Shown here piece after piece: positions 36,505-44,352 of a stretch of DNA of 64,000 nt. Numbering within the stretch: position 1 is the stretch's first letter; the number at the start of each line of letters is the position of its first letter. Under the pieces are notes generated by a model. That model was not told the DNA's origin. It was given only the letters and a program-made list of their open reading frames with translations, and made no database searches. The stretch is from Burkholderiales bacterium (GTDB taxonomy: Bacteria > Pseudomonadota > Gammaproteobacteria > Burkholderiales > Burkholderiaceae_D), in the NCBI GenBank assembly GCA_016177875.1, contig JACOUL010000026.1:1-64000 (forward strand), written 5' to 3'. The translations under genes and the position numbers were made by a program.

Positions 36505-37676
36505 AGCGCCGCGTCGTTGCCAAACAATTGATGCATGCCGAATCGGAGCACCGCATGCTCGCGGCTCACTGCCTCGATGACCGCGAAATTCGGCTTGCTG
36601 GTATCGCGTAGCAAGGGAATCGACAAGGGCTCGCCCCGCGCGCCGACAACCGACTGGACCATGATCGGTTTATCTTCTTTTGCCCGGGCAATCACCACGC
36701 CGATTTCACCGTTATGCAGCTTCACCATCGTGCCCGGCGGATAGTTGGTCAGCAAGCGCACAAAATAAGCGGCAATCAGGGGATCGCGCGGCTTTCCTCC
36801 CGCGAATAGGGCTTCGCGCATGGCGGCAGCCGGAATAAAAGTGCGACGGTACTGACGCTTGGAAACGCATGCGCAATAACGGTCGGCAAAACTTAAGATT
36901 TTCGTGGTCTGCGGAAGCGACTGGACTTCCTTGCCGTTCGGATAGCCGTTGCCGTCTTCATTTTCATGATGCTGCATCACATGCGCCAACCATTCCTGAT
37001 TATCGACCCCGGCTTGCTTGAGCAGTTCGACGCTGGCTTTGGGATGCGCCAAGATAAAGACGCGTTCGCTCTCGGCGAGCGGCTGCAACTTCACGAGGAA
37101 CGTATCCAATTGACGCAGCATGCCGACGTTCATGGTCAAAGCGGCCGCGACCATCGGCGTGATTTCTTCGGGCGTCTTTTGCATAGCGCGCGCAACCGAC
37201 AATGCCAAAATGGCGGTATCAACACCATGCCGCACCGAATAGTGAATATCGTCCTGATTGAGCAGAATGCTGGCAAGCGCAACGTCGGGATTGATATCGA
37301 CCGCCGATGCGATTACGCTTGCCACTTCCAAAAAATGCGCCTGAGCATTCTCTTCGGTTTGCAAACCGTAAAGCAAACGCTCCAGCCGCCGATTTGCCGC
37401 GTGGATTAAACGCATGGCCGAGGGAATTTCTTTCGGCTTCGGCGCAGGCGCTTCCTGCCGCGGAACGGCAGAGTGAGAAGAAACGCGGGTATGAACAAGG
37501 TTGTCGGCGAAATGCGCTTCAATAAGGAGGCCGCGATCCGCCATCTCCTCCAACTGCTCCTTGCTGTCGATCATCTTGCCTTTACGCAGGAGAAGATTGT
37601 GATCGAAATCGTAAACATTCCACAACAGCGGAGCGCCGATCGCAATGTCCGAAACTTCGATGGCTTTGAGATGCAT
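36501..37676 (-). CDS. HD-GYP-type protein with degenerate active site
   Basis: 391 residues. The N-terminal 130 residues are a DUF3391-like lead, and residues about 135-330 are an HD-GYP domain. HHENEDGNGYP (236-246) preserves the GYP motif and second metal region, but the signature HDxGK is MNVGM at residues 182-186, so the key His-Asp pair is gone. A C-terminal extension (MVKLHNGEIGVVIARAKEDK) is PilZ-like in feel. A true cyclic-di-GMP phosphodiesterase needs the HD pair, so this may be a sensor or an inactive scaffold. It is 8 nt downstream of the AAA ATPase gene. Confidence 0.8.
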   Translation of the reverse strand: MHLKAIEVSDIAIGAPLLWNVYDFDHNLLLRKGKMIDSKEQLEEMADRGLLIEAHFADNLVHTRVSSHSAVPRQEAPAPKPKEIPSAMRLIHAANRRLERLLYGLQTEENAQAHFLEVASVIASAVDINPDVALASILLNQDDIHYSVRHGVDTAILALSVARAMQKTPEEITPMVAAALTMNVGMLRQLDTFLVKLQPLAESERVFILAHPKASVELLKQAGVDNQEWLAHVMQHHENEDGNGYPNGKEVQSLPQTTKILSFADRYCACVSKRQYRRTFIPAAAMREALFAGGKPRDPLIAAYFVRLLTNYPPGTMVKLHNGEIGVVIARAKEDKPIMVQSVVGARGEPLSIPLLRDTSKPNFAVIEAVSREHAVLRFGMHQLFGNDAAL

Positions 37677-37684
37677 GGCAGTGG

Positions 37685-38638
37685 CTAAAACCCTATTTTT
37701 CGTTTTCCTTGATCGGGCTTGAGACGAACGTCATCCGGCGTCAATGCACTCCTGCCCGCGGCGACGGCGAATCCCAAACCGTCCAGCAATGCCTTACGCA
37801 TTTCGCGTGGGGATACTTCCGACATTTTATCTTTGACCGGCACATTCAAATCTTGATCGAAGGTTCTCAAGCGCAGCTCCTTCAACAAGCCGCGATAAAT
37901 GCGTTCCGCGATGGCCGCCGCTTGTTCGGTCGTCGGTGCCGGCACTTCATATACTGCCATACGGGAGAGCAAAGCTTCCGGTATGCCGCCGAGACTATTC
38001 GCGGTCAATACCCAAAACACCTTGCTGGCATCGATTTCCAAATCGATATATTCGTCGCGGAATGCGCAAGACGTTTCCGGTTCCAGCAATTGATACAAGG
38101 CCGCCAGCGGATCGGACTGCGTCGAGCCGGTCGCTTTCTCCACTTCGTCGAGCAATACCACCGGATTGGCGAAACGGCCGCGCACCAGGCGCTCGGCCAC
38201 CTTGCCGCATTTCGCACCTTTCCAGCTGGAAGAACTGCCGGTGATGATGAAGCCCGCCGACAACGCGTTCATGCTGATGAATTCAAATTCCGTGCCCAAG
38301 GCTTGGGCCAGGCGCTTGCCGAAATGCGTCTTGCCGACGCCCGGATCACCCAACAACAACACCGGCATCACGTTGAAACTGGCGCCGCCCGCCAAAGCCA
38401 AGCCGAGATAGCGGCGCAAATCGTCCAGCACTTCGCCGAAGTTCGGACAATCTTCATATAAATTGGAAAAGGCTTCGGTGGAGGAAGGAACGGTGACGAA
38501 GCGTTCGCTGCCTGCTTCCAGCATCGTCTCGTAAAACGCTTCCAGCTCGGCCGATTGATGCGCCTTTGCACGCTCCTGCGCGCTCTGGACCGCATTGAGG
38601 TCATAGATGGGATGGGGATGGGCAATGGTAATGGTCAT
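37685..38638 (-). CDS. AAA+ ATPase with Lon-like ATPase domain
   Basis: 317 residues, a single AAA+ module without a protease domain. Walker A LLGDPGVGKTHFGKRLA, Walker B VVLLDEVEK and sensor/arginine-finger region VFWVLTANSLGGIPEALLSR are all present. The closest pattern is the ATPase core of Lon. It may serve as a chaperone or remodelling factor. It is upstream of and probably co-transcribed with the HD-GYP gene. Confidence 0.75.
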   Translation of the reverse strand: MTITIAHPHPIYDLNAVQSAQERAKAHQSAELEAFYETMLEAGSERFVTVPSSTEAFSNLYEDCPNFGEVLDDLRRYLGLALAGGASFNVMPVLLLGDPGVGKTHFGKRLAQALGTEFEFISMNALSAGFIITGSSSSWKGAKCGKVAERLVRGRFANPVVLLDEVEKATGSTQSDPLAALYQLLEPETSCAFRDEYIDLEIDASKVFWVLTANSLGGIPEALLSRMAVYEVPAPTTEQAAAIAERIYRGLLKELRLRTFDQDLNVPVKDKMSEVSPREMRKALLDGLGFAVAAGRSALTPDDVRLKPDQGKRKIGF

Positions 38639-38848
38639 GATGCCGGCTCCTACCGCTATGCGAGAAAAGCATTAAAAAACGCACAATACCTGCAACGCTT
38701 TTCCTATGACTGTTAACGGAGTCCGCTGTAAAAATTGAATAGCTCAGCAGCAAGATTCCGCAATAAATTCAGCTTAGCAAATTATGAAAATTTACGCAGT
38801 GAGATATTCACGCTAATGTGCAGAATTCCAACGGTTTTCAGCGGCCGG

Positions 38849-39049
38849 CTATGCCGTTGTATTGATGTTTCGCCCTAAATGGGGAGGAAGATTGGAAGGT
38901 GTGGTGACCGGAGGGAGGGCTTCCAGGAGGCTTAATACCTCACTGCCTTGCGCTTCTAGGGCTTTTTTCAATACGGCGACGCTAACCGACTGCGCGGTCT
39001 TGACTTGTTCTATGCCAGTAGCAAGACTGGCAATTCCACCGACATCCAT
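38849..39049 (-). CDS. YjfB-like putative motility peptide
   Basis: 66 residues. MDVGGIASLATGIEQVKTAQ and AVLKKALEAQGSEVLSLLEA match the short YjfB family (putative motility protein), whose genes often sit near flagellar or chemotaxis loci. Here the neighbours are an AAA ATPase and the prkA operon instead. The 210-base gap 38639-38848 and the region 39050-39313 contain no further gene and probably hold divergent promoters. Confidence 0.65.
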   Translation of the reverse strand: MDVGGIASLATGIEQVKTAQSVSVAVLKKALEAQGSEVLSLLEALPPVTTPSNLPPHLGRNINTTA

Positions 39050-39313
39050 CGTGCCCTCCCGTCCGGATCACATTCATTAACGGCAGTCCGAACCTCGAAC
39101 TGAAGCGAGAATTGTGAACTCTTGTTTCGGAAGCGTTCGCTATCCTAGCGCTAGCGCAAATACTTCGCACATATCTTGCTACCTGTATCAAGCAGGGCCA
39201 TCCACCCGTGTGGGGTAATGAGTAAGAAACTCGTATTGAGAACATTCGGTGCTTTTGAATGTCCATCAATCAAATTCCCACGATTACGACGAGACGACGA
39301 CGAGAGGGATGCA

Positions 39314-41266
39314 ATGATGAATCAGGACAACACCGTTCAGAACGGCGAGCAACGCGAACACTTCTTGCAAAGCTTGGTTGCCTTCACAAAGAATCATCGG
39401 GCCGTGCATTGGTCCGGCACTCTGGAAGAATTTCTGGACAAGGTTCTTCCAGTCGATCCGCAAGGCGTAGCCCGCAATTCACATCAATATATTTGGGACA
39501 TGATCCGCTGGAGCCGGTCGGAAGACGAGGACGGCAATGTGCGCTGCAAGCTGTTTCAAGATGAATTATTCGGCGTCGATGAATCCATCGCACGCGTCAT
39601 GGATTACTTCAAAGCTGCCGCTGCCGGCTCCGAAGTCGGACGGCGTTTGCTCTTACTGCTCGGCCCGCCCTCCGGCGGCAAATCGACGCTGGTAATTTTG
39701 TTGAAGCGCGGCTTGGAGGAATATAGCTATACCGATGCCGGCGCCATGTACGCCATTGCAGGCTGTCCGGTGCATGAATCCCCGCTGCATCTCGTCCCGC
39801 ACACGCTGCGTTCCTCCTTCCGCGAAACCTTTGGCGTGGAAATCCACGGCGAAATCTGCCCCTATTGCCGCTCGCGTCTGGAAGAACAATACAAGGGCGA
39901 TTTCATGCAAATGCCGGTCGAGCGTATTTTCATTTCCGAAGCCGGGCGCGTCGGCATCGGCACTTATGCGCCGCACGACCCGACCACTGCGGACTTGGCC
40001 GACTTAGTCGGCTCGGTCGACTTGTCTAAAGTCGCGGAATACGGCGACGAAGGCGACCCGCGCGCCTGGTCATGGTCCGGCGCCGTGTATGCGGCAAGCC
40101 GCGGCATGCTGGAAATGATCGAGATCTTAAAGGTCAAGCGCGAATTCTTGTATCTGCTATTGACGCTGACGCAGGAAAAAAATGTGAAGGTCTCGCGCTT
40201 CCCGCTCATCTATCTTGATGAAACGATCCTTGCGCATACCAACTTGGCCGAGTTCCGCAAATTCTTGCAAGAGAGCGAAAACGAAGCCCTGCTCGACCGC
40301 ATGGTCATTATCCAAGTACCGTACACGCTGAATTACAAGGAAGAAGCGCGGATTTACAAAAAGCTGATTTCCTCCGCCGCGCCGGCCTTCCGCGATACGC
40401 ACCTGGATCCCCACGTCCTGCACGCGGCGGCCGTGTTCGCCACCCTCACCCGCCTGCATGAGATCGAGGAAAAAGAGGCTGAACTTAGCAAAAAAGTGCG
40501 CATCTATGCCAACGAAGATGTGGAAGGCGTCAGCCGCTCAGAAGCGGAAAGGGTGAAAGAGCGCATGCCGGAAGAAGGTTTATCGGGCGTGTCGCCGCGC
40601 TTCGTGATCAATGCCCTGTCCAACGCCATCATTCAATCCGATGCGCGTAGCCTCACCACCATGGATGTACTGCTGGCATTGAAGGATGCCATTGAAAACG
40701 ACGCCCGCATCGACCCTAAACGCAAACGCAAGTGGGTGGACTACTTGGTGCTCGCGCGCAAGTACTTTTACAACCGCTGGGTCAAGGAAGACGTGCACAA
40801 AGCATTGTTCGTTTCCTTCGAACAGGAGGCCCAGGATTTGCTGGATAAATACTTGGATGAAGTCGAGGCCACATTGGACAATCGCCAAGTGAAAGACCCG
40901 ATCACGAATGAAGAGCGCAAACCGGACGAGCGCTTCCTGCGCAGCGTAGAAGAAAAAATCCACATCACCGATTCCGGCAAACAGTCCTTCCGCCAGGAAG
41001 TGGTGCGCAAAGCGATGGGTGCCTACAAGCGCGGCGAGAAATTCACGCTCGATAGCCACGCCCAGCTGCATGACGCCGTACAGCAATATTTGTTCGAGCA
41101 GCGGCGCGACGTGCTGCGGCTGGTTAGCTCCAGCACGCGCCCCGATGAAGATGTGCGTCAAAAGATTTCGGTGGTCGAGCGGCGCCTGGTTGACGAATAT
41201 GGATATGACACTCACAGCGCGCGCGAGGCGTTGAATTATGTAACGACGCTTCTCGCGCAGGAATAA
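39314..41266 (+). CDS. prkA: PrkA-family AAA+ serine kinase-like protein (YeaG)
   Basis: 650 residues from the ATG at 39314 (GAGGGA at 39303-39308); an earlier ATG at 39176 has no conserved residues. The AAA domain shows Walker A LLGPPSGGKSTLV and a zinc-type CPYCRSRL insertion; the C-terminal part with KYFYNRWVKEDVHKALFVSF resembles a kinase-like/coiled domain. PrkA/YeaG proteins act in stationary phase and nutrient stress; whether they are kinases or AAA+ remodelling/protease factors is debated. It leads the three-gene prkA-yeaH-spoVR operon. Confidence 0.9.
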   Translation: MMNQDNTVQNGEQREHFLQSLVAFTKNHRAVHWSGTLEEFLDKVLPVDPQGVARNSHQYIWDMIRWSRSEDEDGNVRCKLFQDELFGVDESIARVMDYFKAAAAGSEVGRRLLLLLGPPSGGKSTLVILLKRGLEEYSYTDAGAMYAIAGCPVHESPLHLVPHTLRSSFRETFGVEIHGEICPYCRSRLEEQYKGDFMQMPVERIFISEAGRVGIGTYAPHDPTTADLADLVGSVDLSKVAEYGDEGDPRAWSWSGAVYAASRGMLEMIEILKVKREFLYLLLTLTQEKNVKVSRFPLIYLDETILAHTNLAEFRKFLQESENEALLDRMVIIQVPYTLNYKEEARIYKKLISSAAPAFRDTHLDPHVLHAAAVFATLTRLHEIEEKEAELSKKVRIYANEDVEGVSRSEAERVKERMPEEGLSGVSPRFVINALSNAIIQSDARSLTTMDVLLALKDAIENDARIDPKRKRKWVDYLVLARKYFYNRWVKEDVHKALFVSFEQEAQDLLDKYLDEVEATLDNRQVKDPITNEERKPDERFLRSVEEKIHITDSGKQSFRQEVVRKAMGAYKRGEKFTLDSHAQLHDAVQQYLFEQRRDVLRLVSSSTRPDEDVRQKISVVERRLVDEYGYDTHSAREALNYVTTLLAQE

Positions 41267-41275
41267 GGTAAACAA

Positions 41276-42445
41276 ATGAGCGGCCTCATCAGAATGTCGA
41301 TGGAAACGCCTTGGTACGACCTTTTCTCCAGGGGCGCACGCGATTGGCTGCGCCACAATGAAAAGGTGCGTGAAGGCGTGCAAGACAATCTCGCCAACCT
41401 GATCTCGGGGCCGGATCTGATTACCGGACCGCAAGACCAAACCGTGCACGTGCCGGTGAAATTGCTGGAGCATGCGCGTTTTCGTTTGTCGGATAATGCG
41501 TCCGACACGCAAACGGCGGCCGGCCAAGGCGCGGGCAAACCTGGCGATGTGTTACGCCAAATACCATCCATGCCGGGTGACGATGAAGGCGAAGGCGACG
41601 AAAACGAAGGCGAAGTCCGCCTCTTGATGGAGTTGAAGGTCGACGACATCATGGATTGGTTGTGGGAAGAATTAAAACTGCCCGACCTGGAACCGAGGCG
41701 TAAGGCCAACATTGAATCTGAAGATTACGTGCGCGAAGGCTGGGATAAACGCGGTGCACGGGCACGCTTGGACCGCAGGCGCACGGTCAAGGAAGCCATC
41801 AAGCGGCGTGCGATTCAGCCGAATGCCGTGCCGTTTTCCAATGAAGACCTGCGCTTTCGGCAATTGGTGCATCGAAAGAAACCGGCAACCAGTGCGGTCG
41901 TTATCTTTGCGCTCGATGTATCGGCCAGCATGACGGATGCCGAACGCAAGCTCGCCAAAACCTTTTTCTTTTTCGCGCTGCAAGGCATCCGGCGCAAGTA
42001 CGCCAAAGTGGAAACGCGCTTCGTCGCGCATACCACCCATGCCTGGGAATTCACGGAAAACGAATTCTTCCAAGTCACAGGCACCGGCGGCACCGGCGCG
42101 TCCACCGCCTTCAACTTGTCGCTCGAATTGCTGACGACCGAGTACGAACCATCGCAATACAACAGCTATTTATTCTACGCGTCCGACGGCGAAAACTTTA
42201 CCGAGGATCGGCTGCCCGCAACCGAAGCGCTCGGCAAATTATTGCAGGTGGTGAACTACGCCGGCTATGTCGAGACCACGCCGGGATCGCTGCGCACCAC
42301 GGAAACGGAAATGAAGATGATTTGCACCGCGCTGGAACGCGGCGGCGCCCCGATCGGCACCTGTATTCTGGCGCGCTCGGACGATGTATGGCGTGCGCTC
42401 CGTAAATTTTTCGTGCAGCAACCCGCCCAACACGAGGTCGCTTAA
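41276..42445 (+). CDS. yeaH: DUF444 protein (YeaH/YhbH family)
   Basis: 389 residues. Asp/Glu-rich stretch DDEGEGDENEGEVR and a C-terminal von Willebrand A-type domain with the MIDAS-like sequence ALDVSASMTDAE and TGGTGASTAF are typical of the YeaH/YhbH family. It is nearly always beside prkA and spoVR, as here, 9 nt after prkA. It may be a substrate or partner of PrkA in stress adaptation. Confidence 0.9.
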   Translation: MSGLIRMSMETPWYDLFSRGARDWLRHNEKVREGVQDNLANLISGPDLITGPQDQTVHVPVKLLEHARFRLSDNASDTQTAAGQGAGKPGDVLRQIPSMPGDDEGEGDENEGEVRLLMELKVDDIMDWLWEELKLPDLEPRRKANIESEDYVREGWDKRGARARLDRRRTVKEAIKRRAIQPNAVPFSNEDLRFRQLVHRKKPATSAVVIFALDVSASMTDAERKLAKTFFFFALQGIRRKYAKVETRFVAHTTHAWEFTENEFFQVTGTGGTGASTAFNLSLELLTTEYEPSQYNSYLFYASDGENFTEDRLPATEALGKLLQVVNYAGYVETTPGSLRTTETEMKMICTALERGGAPIGTCILARSDDVWRALRKFFVQQPAQHEVA

Positions 42446-43827
42446 TGTCAATCTCTGAAGAAAAGCTGAAGGAATATTCTGAGCGCATCGAACAGTTGGC
42501 AATCGACTTCGGATTGGATTTTTATCCGGTCGACTTCGAGCTGGTGCCCAACAACTTCATGATGGAAATTGCCGTCTACGGCTTGCCGGTGCGCATGCCG
42601 CATTGGTCTTTCGGCGTGCGCTATATCCATCAGCTGATCCAGCAAGGCATGGGACATTCACGCATCTTTGAAGTGATGTTCCCGGGCGATCCCTGCCATG
42701 CCTATTTGGTCAACAACAATTCGTTGCCGGAAAACACCTTGGTGGTGGCGCATGTTTTGGGGCATGCCGATTTCGCCAAGAACAATCATCTTTTCAAGCG
42801 CTTCATGGAAATGGCCGGCGGCCATGTATTGGAGCAAGCAGCAGCGCACGCGCATCAAATCGAATTGGCGTTGAACGAGTACGGCCAAGAGCGGGTGGAA
42901 GCCGTGCTCGACGCCGCGCTCGCATTGGAGCCTCATATCGACGTCAACCGCGACCTGCATCGCAGGCTGTATCCGCAACGGCGCGCGCAAGTGAACCAAG
43001 TTGCCGACGTCGATCCATTTCACCGCCGCTTCCAGCGTTTGCCTGGTGAGCCGCCCGTCCTGCGTTTAGAGCCGATCGAACAGCCGGCCGGTATTCCGCC
43101 GCGCCCCGAATACGATTTGCTTTGGTTTATCGCCAACTATGCGCCGGACATGGCAGGCTGGGAGCGTGACATTTTCCTCGCCGTGCGCGAAGAGTCATTC
43201 TATTTCTATCCGGTGTTTGCCTGCCAAATCATGAATGAAGGCTGGGCATCGTACTGGCACGCGCGCTTATTGCGCGAAGCGGATTTCCTGCCGCAGGATT
43301 TGTATCTGTCCGCCATCAAGGCGCACTCCGACGTCGTCCGCCCATTTGCCGCCGAACGCCAGCTTGCCTTGGCGGTCAACCCGTATCATTTGGGGTTTTC
43401 GATGTGGGAAAACATTATCGAAAAACACGGCCTCGATCAGGCGCGCCGCATCTGCCGTGAAGAAGACGACTTCAGCTTCATCCGCAATTATCTCGATGAA
43501 GAAATGGCGGAAAAGCTCGACTTGTTTGTATACGAATCGAATGGCGACGGCGAAATCCGCATCGCGGACCGCAATATCCACGCAATTCGCGAAGCCATCC
43601 TTGCGCCGAAGTTCAATTACGGTGCGCCGCGTATCGCCGCCACCCATATGCACCACGACGGCAGCCTTGAATTGACGCATGACTTCCAAAGCGACGGTCG
43701 CGGACTCGATATGGCGCGCGCTGAACGGGTCGTGGAATATCTCTCGCGCGTATGGCGCCGCCCGATTACGCTCCACACAGCCGACGACCGCGGCTATGCG
43801 CGCGATCTCGTCTCTAAGAAAAAATAA
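42445..43827 (+). CDS. spoVR: SpoVR family protein
   Basis: 460 residues, normal length. NEGWASYWHARLLREA, HADFAKNNHLFKRF and NPYHLGFSMWENI are family hallmarks. In Bacillus SpoVR affects spore cortex; in Gram-negatives (YcgB) it is stress related and does not imply sporulation. It starts on TAATG, coupled to the DUF444 gene. It is the last gene of the operon; no hairpin was seen after it. Confidence 0.9.
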   Translation: MSISEEKLKEYSERIEQLAIDFGLDFYPVDFELVPNNFMMEIAVYGLPVRMPHWSFGVRYIHQLIQQGMGHSRIFEVMFPGDPCHAYLVNNNSLPENTLVVAHVLGHADFAKNNHLFKRFMEMAGGHVLEQAAAHAHQIELALNEYGQERVEAVLDAALALEPHIDVNRDLHRRLYPQRRAQVNQVADVDPFHRRFQRLPGEPPVLRLEPIEQPAGIPPRPEYDLLWFIANYAPDMAGWERDIFLAVREESFYFYPVFACQIMNEGWASYWHARLLREADFLPQDLYLSAIKAHSDVVRPFAAERQLALAVNPYHLGFSMWENIIEKHGLDQARRICREEDDFSFIRNYLDEEMAEKLDLFVYESNGDGEIRIADRNIHAIREAILAPKFNYGAPRIAATHMHHDGSLELTHDFQSDGRGLDMARAERVVEYLSRVWRRPITLHTADDRGYARDLVSKKK

Positions 43828-43947
43828 TTAGGCCGCAAAACGAAAAATCGGCGCCCAGTATTCACTCAGGAAATTCAATAAGATATAGACGCAAATTACT
43901 GAATACGCCAAGAAAAAGGCCATAAGCCAAAGCGGATGTTCTTTCAT
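43828..43947 (-). CDS. Membrane micro-protein, 39 residues
   Basis: A short frame read by hand on the minus strand. It begins MKEHPLWLMAFFLAYSVICV and ends WAPIFRFAA, giving one hydrophobic helix of about 20 residues with a basic/charged N-terminus. GAGG lies 5 nt before the ATG. Its stop abuts the stop of spoVR. Size, helix and ribosome binding site fit the small single-pass membrane proteins known in many bacteria, but coding is not proven. Confidence 0.5.
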   Translation of the reverse strand: MKEHPLWLMAFFLAYSVICVYILLNFLSEYWAPIFRFAA

Positions 43948-44352
43948 GGCAGCCTCGCGCCTTCGTGAGTTAACGAATCCCTTTACCCGATTGCTCCCTC
44001 CCTGGTTTTATTTTTCCCTCTTATTTAGATTAGGGCATTTTTGTCGCGCCACAAGCGTAAAACGCAAGCTTCGTGCCGGTCGCGATGATCGGGGCTCCCC
44101 CATATTTCTGCACGGTCTATGCCCACTCAGGGATCCCTTACTCGTATTAGTACCGTCCGGAATTCAATTGACGTATTAATCATTAAATCGTTAGCATATA
44201 TGCAACAATCTCAATGCAGGCATTGAGATTTCCCTCCGCCTCTTACTAGATCTCTTCTCAGAGACGCACTAGCTAAATCCGAGACACTTTAGCGAATAGC
44301 GCTTGCCTTCGCGGGGCCGGCATTTCGTCAAATTTCTATTGCTGTTGGATTT
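43948..44352. other. Intergenic region before the M6 protease
   Basis: 405 bases. An open frame at 43946-44179 (+) has no ribosome binding site or recognisable domain. The part 44155-44230 is A+T-rich and may hold the protease promoter, but no clear -35/-10 pair stands out. Confidence 0.4.
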
